NCBI GenBank assembly: GCA_016191115.1
Contig: JACPPG010000070.1
Location: 28,661 to 92,660, forward strand
Source of the DNA: Planctomycetia bacterium
GTDB taxonomy: Bacteria; Planctomycetota; Planctomycetia; Pirellulales; JACPPG01
Reading direction: 5' to 3'
Length of the DNA: 64,000 nt
The notes beneath the pieces were generated by a model. The model worked only from the letters and a program-made list of their open reading frames with translations. It did not search any database and was not told the DNA's origin. The position numbers and the translations under genes were made by a program. How positions within the stretch are numbered: position 1 is the first letter of the stretch; each line of letters begins with the position of its first letter. This document shows, piece after piece, positions 34,164 through 42,351 of this stretch.

Positions 34164-34691
34164 ATGCGCTCGGTCAAGTACGTTTCCGTTGCCATTGTCG
34201 GAGTCGCCGTTGTCGCGGCCGTCGCCAGGGCGCAGATCCGCGACGCTGGCGCCAAGCTACGCGGCGACTACGGCGGAATGAACCGCTCCGCGAGCCGATC
34301 TCTCTACCACGCGCGGGACTACGCCTACGACTACAATGCGTACGCGCGGGACGCGATTGAGAGCAAGCGCCCCGTGACCCCGGAAATGGCGCGACACCAC
34401 TCCGAGGGGCTCGGGCAAAATATCCAACAAGCCCAAAAGCACTTCACGCAGGTGCGGAAGCAGGCCGGCACGGACAAGGAAACTCTGGCATCGCTGGATT
34501 TGATCGACAAGCACCTGAAAGACGCCGCCAAGAGCCACGCCGACATGCACGAAATGTGCATGAAAGACGAGGTCGATGCGCAGGGCTCGATGAAGTGCTG
34601 CACCGACGCCACGCAGGCGCTTGAGAAGGCGATCGCGGAGCACGACAAGCTGATGAAGAGGCTTGCCGCGAAAAAGCCGGCGGGCAAGTAA
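34164..34691 (+). CDS. Exported helical protein with RDAGAKLRG motif (paralogue)
   Basis: The 175-residue protein is a close paralogue of the product at 26287-26826. It has a signal peptide ending near VARA-Q, IRDAGAKLRGDYGG, RSASRSLYHARDYAYDYNAY, and a helical region with TDKETLASLDLIDKHLKDA. A CC pair lies near residue 147 and one further Cys precedes it. GAGGAGGG precedes the ATG. The pair seems to have arisen by duplication inside the island. Function is unknown; the conserved Cys and His residues would allow metal binding. Confidence 0.8.
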   Translation: MRSVKYVSVAIVGVAVVAAVARAQIRDAGAKLRGDYGGMNRSASRSLYHARDYAYDYNAYARDAIESKRPVTPEMARHHSEGLGQNIQQAQKHFTQVRKQAGTDKETLASLDLIDKHLKDAAKSHADMHEMCMKDEVDAQGSMKCCTDATQALEKAIAEHDKLMKRLAAKKPAGK

Positions 34692-35167
34692 CCCGATCGC
34701 GGTCCGGCATCACGTCCCCGAGCGGTCGATGGCCGCCGCGGGGGAGCCACTCGCCCAACAACCTGTCGATCAAGACAGTCCGCCGCCCGCGCCCCACAAT
34801 CGGCGCGGGCGGCTTTTTTTACCGGCGACAACGGCGATTGCTTGGCAAGAATTCGCCGCCCGTGGCATGACGGGCTGGGCCTCATCGCCTGCGCAACGCG
34901 CGTCTACGTCTACCGCGCGAGGTCGAACGGTGGCGGCAAGGCCAGGTCGTTGCCATTCCGCAGGTCAGCGCCTTAAAGCATCGCTACGCTCGCCGTAAAG
35001 CGACGACCGTGTGGCCAAACCGTATCGTGTCACCGATAGCCAGGCCGTCGCCGAGCTTGTCGATGCCGGTCGTCAGCTTCGTCAGCTCCGTTCCCACCGC
35101 GTCTCCCTTCCACGTCATGTGAATCGTGTTGGGCGTCCCATCGGCGCCGCTCCCCGGATCGCCGTCG
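34692..35167. other. Intergenic region between convergent genes
   Basis: It contains the terminator at 34782-34820. A minus-strand frame from an ATG at 35118 to 34984 (44 residues, MTWKGDAVGTELTKL at its start) looks protein-like but has no ribosome binding site or known relative, so it is not called as a gene. Confidence 0.45.
34782..34820 (+). terminator. Rho-independent terminator
   Basis: GCCGCCCGCGCC and GGCGCGGGCGGC form a perfect 12-bp stem with an 8-base loop, followed by TTTTTTT (34814-34820). It ends the transcript of the DAGAKLRG paralogue. Confidence 0.9.
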
Positions 35168-36844
35168 TTACGGTTGGGCCGGTTTCCCTGGCGGCGGCTG
35201 GACCTCCTCGGGCAACGGCCCCAAGGGCGCCGGCCCGCCCAACGCTTGTTCCAGCTCGGCCAATTGGCGGTGGTACTCCGCCAGCGCTTGCGCCTGCTTG
35301 ACCTGCGCGTCGATTCGTTGCCGCTGTGCTTCAATCAGGGCCAGAAAAGTTCCCTGTCCGGTTTCGTAGGCGGCGCGCGCCGAGCCCACATTCAACTCGA
35401 CGAATGGAATGATACGTTGTCGGTACAGATCGACGGTTCGCTGAGCGGCGACGACGCCTTCGTAAGCCGTCTGCACTTCGTTGCGGACCGTAGCGAAAAG
35501 CTGTTCGTATTCCGCGCGGCGTTGGTTGACGCGCCACATTGCCTCGCGGACCGCGGCCTGTCGCCGCGCTTGGTATAAAGGCACGTTCATATTGATTTCG
35601 ACGTGACCGCGTTGATTGACGCGGTCCCAGAACTGGTCGTAGCGGCCGCCCAACTCGAAGTCGGGGTAATACTCGCGCCGCGCCCGATCGACCCTTGCCT
35701 GCTCGGCCCGGACCCGCGCGCCGGCCGCGGCCAGGTCGGGGCGGCGCTGCACGGCCATCTGGTAAAGGATCGCCGGCTCGGGCACATTTTGTGGTGGGCC
35801 GATCTCGCGCGCCGGCGGCGGCAATGGAAAGTCGGGCGCACGGTTCAAGAGCGTATTGATGCGAGCCACGGCGATGTTCGCGTTCCGAACGAATTCGACG
35901 CCCTGGCGATCGAGATCGGCCAGGTCCACGTCGGCTTGCAGCATATCTTGCTGCGTGACCGCCTTGGTCTCGTACCGGGCACGGGCGATCTCGCGAAATT
36001 CCCGGAGGCGGAGTATGTTCTCGCCGAGAAGCTCCAATTCGCGGCGGGCCAGAAAGTACTCGTAGTAGGCGGTGCGGCCCAGCGCCGCCAGGCGGACGGC
36101 CGTTTCCCCGGCGTCGAAGTAGGCGGCCGTCGATTCAGCGCGCGCCGATGCGCCTCTGAGCTGGCGCTTGCCGGGCCAAGGAAGCGGCTGCTTGGCGCCG
36201 ACCATAAAGGACGACTGGAAATTCGGATCGGAGAAACTCCCCGGCGCCATCAGCGACATGAACGCCGGATCGGCAAGGGAGACTTCCTGCGGATAACGCT
36301 GTGCCGCGGCACGCCACGCTGCTTGCATCGCCGCCAGCGACTGATTGCGCGCCAATATCTCGCTTACCAGACGCTCCACCGACAGCTCGACGGCGCCCGC
36401 AAACGGGTCGTCCATCGAGTACGACGACTGCATCCTCCTGTCGCGAGCCTCTCGCGGGAACGCTTGCGCCGCTGGCGGGGCGGCCGGCGATGCGACAGGA
36501 GGCAATGCCTCCTGCCGCGCCCCGATTGGCTGCGCCGCGCGGAAGACCGTGGGGCCGGGTGCAGCGGGCCCCCCGCCGGCGCGCGGCGCGCCCGTAGGCG
36601 GCGCCGCGGGCTCAGCCCATCGCACGACGCTCGGGGGTGGCGACTGTGGCGATGGCGGGCCATTGGGCGCGCGACCATCGGCGCTGACCAGCGCGACGGT
36701 CGGCAGACCGGGAGCGCCGACGGCCGCGGTACGACGGAACGTAGCCGGAGTATCCGCGACAGCGACACTTCGAGGGTCCGGCAAAACGAGCGAGAGCCCA
36801 ACAAGCGCAAGCTGTGCGCAGACCCCTCTTGCCATACGAGGCAT
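35168..36844 (-). CDS. TolC-family outer membrane efflux protein
   Basis: The 558-residue protein has a signal peptide, a long Pro/Ala-rich region (about 30-145), then the two-repeat helical TolC core (about 155-545): LSVERLVSEILARNQSL, KQPLPWPGKRQLRG, RRPDLAAAGARVRAEQARV, and final coiled helices. This is the outer membrane channel of tripartite efflux. The Pro-rich extension is unusual. The ATG at 36844 has AAGGA 7 bases upstream. It is transcribed away from the Cys-rich gene at 37216. It is one of two outer membrane channels in the island; the other follows cusA. Confidence 0.9.
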   Translation of the reverse strand: MPRMARGVCAQLALVGLSLVLPDPRSVAVADTPATFRRTAAVGAPGLPTVALVSADGRAPNGPPSPQSPPPSVVRWAEPAAPPTGAPRAGGGPAAPGPTVFRAAQPIGARQEALPPVASPAAPPAAQAFPREARDRRMQSSYSMDDPFAGAVELSVERLVSEILARNQSLAAMQAAWRAAAQRYPQEVSLADPAFMSLMAPGSFSDPNFQSSFMVGAKQPLPWPGKRQLRGASARAESTAAYFDAGETAVRLAALGRTAYYEYFLARRELELLGENILRLREFREIARARYETKAVTQQDMLQADVDLADLDRQGVEFVRNANIAVARINTLLNRAPDFPLPPPAREIGPPQNVPEPAILYQMAVQRRPDLAAAGARVRAEQARVDRARREYYPDFELGGRYDQFWDRVNQRGHVEINMNVPLYQARRQAAVREAMWRVNQRRAEYEQLFATVRNEVQTAYEGVVAAQRTVDLYRQRIIPFVELNVGSARAAYETGQGTFLALIEAQRQRIDAQVKQAQALAEYHRQLAELEQALGGPAPLGPLPEEVQPPPGKPAQP

Positions 36845-37215
36845 TGGGGGTTCCTTGCAGTATGATGGCTGGCGGGCTAGCAGACAGGTCTGGAGCCATC
36901 CCGACCCATACAATTGGATCGGCCGACACTCCTGGAAACAACAGGGTATTTCTTTAGGCGCCTTGGCTCTGCCGGTTTCGAGGCCAGCGAGCGACTCGCC
37001 CTGCTTGGTCCCGTGTCGGTACCCCCAATCCCCAAAAGACTTGCGACTCCATGAGGGAGTTGCTCCCGGCCCGATCGGGCTTTGCCCGTCGCTCGCAGAA
37101 GCGTCGTGCCAGCCATCCCAGGAGGCAGGTGCGAGTGGGCAAGGAACCGCTGGCGGCATCTTGACAGGCGCTGCCGGTTCGCTACCGTTAATTGGGGCTG
37201 TCCGCAGTGAGCTAT
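36845..37215. other. Divergent intergenic region before the Cys-rich lipoprotein gene
   Basis: No gene was found. The promoter listed at 37161-37188 lies here. The frame of the TolC gene remains open upstream but has no support. Confidence 0.5.
37161..37188 (+). promoter_or_regulatory. Putative sigma-70 promoter
   Basis: TTGACA (37161-37166) is a perfect -35 box. The best -10 is TACCGT at 37183-37188 with 16-base spacing, a weak match. It would serve the gene starting at 37216. Confidence 0.4.
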
Positions 37216-37644
37216 ATGCGTTTCCAGCGCCGCTATCTCGGGGTCTCGCTCGCCTTGGGCTTGGTTCCCTTGGCACTGTGGGGGGGTCTGCCTGCCACCG
37301 GGTGCTATTGCGCTGACGGCCACTACAAGGTTTTCTGCGCCGGGCGCGGTCAGGCGCATGCTGCCCAGTCGCGGCACGCCTGCTGCACGGGCCAGGCTGA
37401 TCCGGACACGCCTTGCGGATGCGGAGGCAGGCCATGCGGCCAATCTTGTAGGCTGGCTTTGCGGACGCTTGTCGTTCCCGTCACCATCAGTTTGCCCGCG
37501 GCCGACATGTCCCGCGTGGCACTCTTGCCGCCGGTGCTAAATCCCTCTTTGGTCATTAGCCCGAGCACGTCAACGCATGGGGAGCCGGTCGATACGGGGC
37601 CACCGATCGATCGCGTCATTGTGCTCCGCTGTCTGTTGATCTGA
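37216..37644 (+). CDS. Cys-rich putative lipoprotein
   Basis: The 142-residue product has a signal peptide with a possible lipobox ATGC, then a Cys-rich region CYCADGHYKVFC ... ACCTG ... CGCGGRPCGQSC (about twelve Cys within 60 residues), then a Pro-rich tail ending RVIVLRCLLI. Small Cys-rich proteins of this sort recur near RND metal-efflux genes in planctomycetes, as far as I recall, but no family name is known to me. The ATG at 37216 gives a proper signal peptide. Likely metal binding at the cell surface. Confidence 0.65.
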   Translation: MRFQRRYLGVSLALGLVPLALWGGLPATGCYCADGHYKVFCAGRGQAHAAQSRHACCTGQADPDTPCGCGGRPCGQSCRLALRTLVVPVTISLPAADMSRVALLPPVLNPSLVISPSTSTHGEPVDTGPPIDRVIVLRCLLI

Positions 37645-37883
37645 TGCGCGGACGCCGCGCGTTCGCGCCGGCGTCTCTCTGGTCTCTGGTAATCGCGCGC
37701 TGAGTGAAGCCCTACCCGCGCGACTACGGCCACTGACCGTCGTACCGGCCCCGCGGCTGAAGCGCCCAGTTGGGTTCCGGCTGCGCGACGTAGCGCAGTC
37801 GGGGGATTGCGTAGAATCGTGAGCCCACCCGCCGGAGATCCTGGTGGTCGAAGGGCCGCGACATAGTGAAGGAGGAAAATCCA

Positions 37884-38171
37884 ATGTTCACAATGTTCAA
37901 ATTTGTCGTAGTGCCGTTAGCCGTCGTGGCCATTTCGGCGATGGGCGTCGCCACGGCGAGCGCTGGCGGTTGCCGCTCGTATGGCGGGCCGGCCGTGGCG
38001 CCGGCTCCCCAAGCCGCGCCAGCACAGGTGGCGCCGAGCACGGCCACCGCACCGACGCGATCGTACCGCAGCTATTCGTACCAGCCGTCGGGTACGTTTT
38101 ATCGCGCGCCGATGCGTAGTTTCGGTGGCGGCGGGTTCCGCGACGCCGGTACGAAGTTGCGGGGATTTTAG
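37884..38171 (+). CDS. Small secreted protein ending in the RDAGTKLRG motif
   Basis: The 95-residue protein has a signal peptide (cleaved near ASAG), an Ala/Pro/Gln-rich middle, the segment YRSYSYQPSGTFYRAP, and ends GGGGFRDAGTKLRGF. The C-terminal motif matches the mature N-termini of the products at 26287 and 34164 and the C-terminus of the product at 52699. AAGGAGG precedes the ATG at 37884. No family was recognised. Confidence 0.7.
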   Translation: MFTMFKFVVVPLAVVAISAMGVATASAGGCRSYGGPAVAPAPQAAPAQVAPSTATAPTRSYRSYSYQPSGTFYRAPMRSFGGGGFRDAGTKLRGF

Positions 38172-38294
38172 TCGCTAAAAGGACGTGCTAGCGGTGAATG
38201 GGGGCTTGGAAAGCAACCTTGAGTTTCTTGCGGGTTATGCCGATACTCTAGACCGAGTCGCGAACCCTTCTGTGGCTTCGCTGGTGGGATAGGC

Positions 38295-38714
38295 ATGTTC
38301 AGAAGCGCCGTCACTTCTTACTTGATCGCGATGAGCCTGGCCGGTCCCGGCTTGTGCTGCTGCTCTTTCAAACGCGCGGCAGCCGTCGTCCTTGCGTTCG
38401 CGGCAAGCTGCCACGGACAGAAGATGGCGACTCCTTCCTGCTGTCATGCCGGGAAGGACAAGCAGCCGTCCGGGAAACCGGACACCTGTCCCTGCCGCCA
38501 GCACCGCGAACAGCCCGTCCTTTCGCTCAATAGCGGGTCGACGTCGAGCGACGCCTTCGGCGCCGATCGAAGCGGGCTGACCTGCGAACCTGCGATGGCC
38601 GTCCTCGACCCGTTGGAGGCCGGCGATACGGATCATCTCGTACAGCAGGCACTCGACTCCCCATATCCGAATTCTCGGGGTCTTCTGCGCGCTCTCTCTG
38701 TGATGCGCTGCTAG
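38295..38714 (+). CDS. Cys/His-rich small exported protein
   Basis: The 139-residue product starts with a hydrophobic segment ending LCCCSF, followed by a Cys/His-rich region (SCHGQKM, PSCCHAG, CPCRQH). The C-terminal half is not distinctive. No standard lipobox is present. Its neighbours and composition suggest a metal-binding exported protein. A minus-strand frame over the same bases is less credible because it lacks a signal peptide or domain. Confidence 0.5.
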   Translation: MFRSAVTSYLIAMSLAGPGLCCCSFKRAAAVVLAFAASCHGQKMATPSCCHAGKDKQPSGKPDTCPCRQHREQPVLSLNSGSTSSDAFGADRSGLTCEPAMAVLDPLEAGDTDHLVQQALDSPYPNSRGLLRALSVMRC

Positions 38715-38880
38715 TCCACGCTTGTGGATCGTTTTCCAGGTTTGCACGGCGCCTGCGGCCGCCTCACCGCGCCGCGGGAATTTCCGGAGCTACCTGGCCC
38801 GGTTCCTCGTGCGCGCATTGCGACACACGCTCAAGTGGGCAATACGGCCCTCTAGACGGCTTTTTGAAAGGAGACGATGT

Positions 38881-39486
38881 ATGAACGCAAGATGGATTCA
38901 TGGCTTCGTGGGACTCTCGCTCGTGCTATTGAGCGGAGCGGCCGCGCAGCTAGCCTTCGCCTACCATGACGACGCTCAGTCCGCGAAGGAGGTCGAGGCG
39001 GGCGTTAAAGCGGCATTGGCCAAGCTCACCCCGGCCGACCGCGCGTTGGCCGAGGCGCAACGTTGGTGTCCCGTCATGCCCGACGACCGGCTCGGCGCGA
39101 TGGACCAACCGATCAAGATCATGCTCGACGGCAAGCCGGTCTTTCTGTGCTGCGAGGAATGCGAGAAGGACGCCCGCGCTGACGCCAAGGCCACGCTGGC
39201 GAAGGTCGAGAAGCTCAAGAAGGTCAACGCGGCAATGGCCAAGTTGGCCCCCGCCGATCGACAACTCGCCGAGGCCCAGCGGTACTGCGCCGTGCAGAAC
39301 AAGAACGAACTGGGATCGATGGGAACGCCGATCAAGGTGATGGTCGAAGGGCAGCCGGCTTTCCTCTGCTGCGCCAGTTGCAAGAAGTCGGCCGTGGCGA
39401 ACTCGAAGGCAACGCTTGACAACGTGAAGAAGTTGAAGGCGGAGCACGGCCCAGGCCACGAGCATGATCACGGCGACCACAAGTGA
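38881..39486 (+). CDS. Exported protein with two YHS/TRASH-like metal-binding repeats
   Basis: The 201-residue protein has a signal peptide (1-28), then two copies of a repeated domain (about 44-110 and 117-185). Each reads L(T/A)PADRxLAEAQR, a Cys, then 26 residues, CC-x2-C (Cys 63, 90, 91, 94 and 136, 163, 164, 167), with IKxMxxGxPxFLCC. The tail is His-rich (HEHDHGDH). The spacing resembles TRASH/YHS metal-binding modules. The same domain is fused to CusB downstream. GGAG precedes the ATG. Likely a periplasmic copper carrier or buffer. Confidence 0.8.
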   Translation: MNARWIHGFVGLSLVLLSGAAAQLAFAYHDDAQSAKEVEAGVKAALAKLTPADRALAEAQRWCPVMPDDRLGAMDQPIKIMLDGKPVFLCCEECEKDARADAKATLAKVEKLKKVNAAMAKLAPADRQLAEAQRYCAVQNKNELGSMGTPIKVMVEGQPAFLCCASCKKSAVANSKATLDNVKKLKAEHGPGHEHDHGDHK

Positions 39487-39498
39487 ACCGCGTTTATT

Positions 39499-39536
39499 CC
39501 TCTTCGCTGCCGTATGACGCGGCAGCGAAGAGGCTT
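39499..39536 (+). terminator. Perfect hairpin after the two-repeat TRASH gene
   Basis: CCTCTTCGCTGCCG (39499-39512) and CGGCAGCGAAGAGG (39520-39533) form a 14-bp stem with a 7-base loop, followed by CTTTGTT. A probable intrinsic terminator with a weak T-tract. Confidence 0.7.
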
Positions 39537-39578
39537 TGTTGATCCGTTACGTTTCTGATTCATAAGGAGGAACCAAGA

Positions 39579-39953
39579 ATGGCAAGGAAGCCCCGCATAC
39601 TCCGTGGCGTGGCAGCAGTGCTTCTGCCGCTAGTGGCGCTCGGCGCGTCAGGGTGCGCGAGTGGGCGTCAGAGCAAGAGCATGAATGCCGGCGTCGCCAA
39701 CGTCGCTCCGAGCGGCCTCCCGGCGACCAGCGTGAGTTCGGACGCCAGTCGCCGAGACACGGTGAATGCCGTCAGCACGAATCCCAGTTACATGAATCCC
39801 AGTTACGCGAATCCCAGTTACGCAACCCCTGGCGGGGCCAGCCCGGTCACCGCGAACGACTCGAAAGACCTCAGCACCGCCAGCAAAACGGAACTCAGCC
39901 GCCCCAGTGGTCGCGGCTGCGGCAGCGGTGGTTGTAGCCGTTGCGGTGCATAA
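39579..39953 (+). CDS. Small lipoprotein with NPSY repeats and Cys-rich tail
   Basis: The 124-residue product has a signal peptide with lipobox GASGC. Its middle carries three tandem units (NPSYMNPSYANPSYATP, from a 12-base DNA repeat AATCCCAGTTAC) and it ends GRGCGSGGCSRCGA. The Cys-rich tail recalls that of the product at 41694 (GRSCGC). AAGGAGG precedes the ATG. No family was recognised; metal binding is possible. Confidence 0.65.
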   Translation: MARKPRILRGVAAVLLPLVALGASGCASGRQSKSMNAGVANVAPSGLPATSVSSDASRRDTVNAVSTNPSYMNPSYANPSYATPGGASPVTANDSKDLSTASKTELSRPSGRGCGSGGCSRCGA

Positions 39954-40039
39954 CGGTGCCACTGGCGACGGGCCGATCGATTGCGATGGAACCGAGCCGT
40001 AGGCTTTTGAGCAGCGAACAGGAAACAGGAAGGACTGCC

Positions 40040-40507
40040 GTGATCGCAAGCCGCTCTCTGTGGAAGGCCGCCAGCGCTGCCGTGGCCAAATGGACCGCGG
40101 ACCGACGAACGCCGGCCAACCCGTCCATGATTCTGGTGGTTGAGAATCGCGACGACTTCTTCGTGGGCTTGGCGCAGGTCGTCGCATCGATGGGCGTGCG
40201 CGTCGAGCGAGCTGCCGGCGCCGCTGAGGCGACGCGGCGGCTGCAGCGCGAGGAGCCGGACTTGATCTTGGCCAATTGCGAGCTGCCCGATGAGAGCGGC
40301 TGGCTCATGGTGAGCAAATGGTGCCTGACGCGGATGCCCAAACGGGTCTGGCTCTATCAAGCGCGGCCCGCCGTCTTCGATCACAACTGGATCGAGCTGA
40401 CGAAGGTGGAACGGATTCTCTACTACGGGGACGACGTGCTTGGCCTGGCCAACCAGGTGCGAAACAAATTGGCAGAGGAGCGGCGATGGTCGCCACAAGC
40501 GGCATAA
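40040..40507 (+). CDS. Degenerate response-regulator receiver-like protein
   Basis: Residues 30-150 of 155 follow a receiver fold: MILVVENRDDF, then LILANCELPDESGW. At the position of the phospho-accepting Asp there is Asn (about 79), the T/S of strand 4 is replaced (VWLYQA), and the conserved Lys-Pro is missing. It therefore probably cannot be phosphorylated in the normal way. The GTG at 40040 has GGAAGGA close upstream. It has no DNA-binding domain. It lies between metal-binding protein genes. Confidence 0.65.
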   Translation: MIASRSLWKAASAAVAKWTADRRTPANPSMILVVENRDDFFVGLAQVVASMGVRVERAAGAAEATRRLQREEPDLILANCELPDESGWLMVSKWCLTRMPKRVWLYQARPAVFDHNWIELTKVERILYYGDDVLGLANQVRNKLAEERRWSPQAA

Positions 40508-40533
40508 ACAACCGATTCATGGAGGATCGACAA

Positions 40534-41547
40534 ATGCGTCTTCCGTCATTCCATCGCATGGTGACGTTGACGGCTTTGTGTTGGGCCGCCTTGGCAACGG
40601 GCGGCGTGCAAGCGCACGAGGGACATGGCGGCCACGCCGCTGCGCCCGCGAAGGAACCCCCGCGCGCGGATGCCCGCCGCGCGGATCCGTCACCTGCCGA
40701 GCGACAAGCGGTCACGGCCGTTCACGGCGGACAGCTCGTCAAAGGACAACGCCAATACTTCGAGGTGGTCTACTTGCCTCGTGAAACACGGGTCTATCTG
40801 TATGGAGACGACCTTCGACCGCTCACCGCTCGCGAGGCGAGCGGCGAAGTGCTGATGCAGGTGCGCGGGAACCCGCAAGTCTTCCGTTACCGTCCGCGCT
40901 ACGCGGCCCAACAGCCAGGAAGCGCCGAACAGGACTACCTGGTGGCCGAGGTCGACGTCTCGCAGATTCGCGATGGCGACATGCAAGTCACCTTCGACCT
41001 GACCGGCTTGCCCGACGCTCAGGAACGGAGCGCGCGGTTCAGCCAAACGTTCGCGCTGGCTCGCGGCGTCGCGGTCGCGGCGGTCGCCGTGGCGCCCCTG
41101 ACGCCGGCCGACGGAGAGGGCATCGCGCGGCAGCGCACTTGTCCGGTCACGGACGGTGGTTTCGATCATGGCGACCCGATCAAATTGGTCGTTGGCAATC
41201 GGGTCCTCTACGTCTGCTGCGAGGGTTGCATCGAGGCGGTAAGGCGGGACCCGCAAGCCTACCTTCAGAAGGTCGCCCGAGCGACGCCGATGGGTTCCGC
41301 GCAAGCCCCGGCGCCGCCGCAAGTCACCGCCGTCCGCGCCGGCGACCGCGATCGGCCTGCCATCGAAGCGCAGCGGATTTGCCCAGTGATGAACAAGCCG
41401 CTGGGCGCGCATGGCGTGCCCTGGAAAGTGACCGTTGACGGCAGCGATATCTTCGTCTGTTGTGCTGGCTGCATCCGCAAGGTGGAGCAAGACCCCCAGC
41501 GGTATTTAGCGCGGGCGCGTGACTTGAGAGTGGCGCCGTTGAGATAA
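40534..41547 (+). CDS. Exported protein with HGGQLV domain and two TRASH-like repeats
   Basis: The 337-residue protein has a signal peptide ending near VQAH, a His-rich stretch (HEGHGGHAA), and a beta-rich domain (about 60-175) starting VHGGQLVKGQRQYFEV. Two TRASH-like repeats follow: Cys 203, 228, 229, 232 and 283, 309, 310, 313 (CPVTDGGFDHGDPIKLVVGN, VCCEGC; CPVMNKPLGAHGVPWKV, VCCAGC). Spacing between first Cys and CC is 24-25, slightly shorter than in the CusB copies. GAGG precedes the ATG. Likely a periplasmic copper-binding protein. Confidence 0.8.
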   Translation: MRLPSFHRMVTLTALCWAALATGGVQAHEGHGGHAAAPAKEPPRADARRADPSPAERQAVTAVHGGQLVKGQRQYFEVVYLPRETRVYLYGDDLRPLTAREASGEVLMQVRGNPQVFRYRPRYAAQQPGSAEQDYLVAEVDVSQIRDGDMQVTFDLTGLPDAQERSARFSQTFALARGVAVAAVAVAPLTPADGEGIARQRTCPVTDGGFDHGDPIKLVVGNRVLYVCCEGCIEAVRRDPQAYLQKVARATPMGSAQAPAPPQVTAVRAGDRDRPAIEAQRICPVMNKPLGAHGVPWKVTVDGSDIFVCCAGCIRKVEQDPQRYLARARDLRVAPLR

Positions 41548-41693
41548 GAAATGTTTCCGTCTCCTGATGAAGCACTGAGAGCGGTCAGCGGTGGAAGTCA
41601 TGGACTCATCGCGGGCCGCGCGGAATGAGAAGAAGGCCGGGGTTGGTGTCGGTGGCCGTATCGGTGTCCTCTTTTTTGGGAAAGGACCACAGC

Positions 41694-42179
41694 ATGAAGA
41701 CGCTACTTTTGTCCCTGGCAATCATGGCGGCCTTGTGGGTCGTTGGCGGCGCGGCCGAGGCGGCGCAACCGGCGCGAACGGTCGCTCGCAAGGCGGCAGC
41801 GGCGCCGCAAATCTATACCTGCCCCATGCACCCGCAGATTCGTTGGTCGCGTCCTGATGCGTGTCCGGTGTGCGGCATGAAGATGACGGCCGTGAAGGCA
41901 GCTCAGCCCACCACCAACGGCCAGGTGGCGCCGCGCGAGCGGATGGACGTGAACCGCGACTCGACCGGCGGGGATGCGGAAATGAACATGAACCACGGCG
42001 GCATGGGCGGGATGTCCGGCGGCATGGGCGGGATGTCCGGCGGCATGGGGATGGGATGCGGTTGCATGGAGATGGGCGGCATGGGAGGCGGAAACGGCGG
42101 TGCTGCCGCCCCGGCGTCGCGGAAGGCGGTGGGTTCCGGAGCGTACGGAAGGGGCGGAGGACGAAGTTGCGGTTGTTGA
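41694..42179 (+). CDS. Exported heavy-metal-binding-domain protein, Met/Gly-rich
   Basis: The 161-residue protein has a signal peptide, the heavy-metal-binding domain YTCPMHPQIRWSRPDACPVC (residues about 40-60) with GMKM, then a Met/Gly/His-rich stretch (NMNHGGMGGMSGGMGGMSGG) and a Gly/Cys-rich end GGGRSCGC. The CPMHP motif and Met-rich region favour Cu(I)/Ag(I). The same domain occurs in CusB 160 bases downstream. The ATG at 41694 is preceded by AAAGGACC. Confidence 0.85.
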   Translation: MKTLLLSLAIMAALWVVGGAAEAAQPARTVARKAAAAPQIYTCPMHPQIRWSRPDACPVCGMKMTAVKAAQPTTNGQVAPRERMDVNRDSTGGDAEMNMNHGGMGGMSGGMGGMSGGMGMGCGCMEMGGMGGGNGGAAAPASRKAVGSGAYGRGGGRSCGC

Positions 42180-42195
42180 ACGAAAGCAAAACCAA

Positions 42196-42265
42196 AAGGC
42201 AGCCGTGGTGAACGGGCGGGTTAGCAGGCAACGCAAGTTGCTCCAATCGTCGCCACGGCTGCCTT
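42196..42265. repeat. 13-bp inverted repeat between the HMBD gene and cusB
   Basis: AAGGCAGCCGTGG (42196-42208) and CCACGGCTGCCTT (42253-42265) are perfect reverse complements, 44 bases apart. No T-run follows. It may act as a transcript end or an operator-like structure. Confidence 0.5.
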
Positions 42266-42351
42266 GTATCAAACAAAGTCGATCGTTGAGACGTCTAGCG
42301 ACTACCCATTAAGCCATTAAGCCATTGGGCCAAATGGAGCGGAGGCTTGCC

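Noticed and set aside
33779..34360. 193-codon plus-strand frame before the DAGAKLRG paralogue
   Set aside because: It overlaps the supported gene in another frame and has no recognisable content.
34984..35118. 44-codon minus-strand frame next to the TolC gene
   Set aside because: The residue pattern looks coding, but it lacks a ribosome binding site and any known relative; noted only in the gap description.
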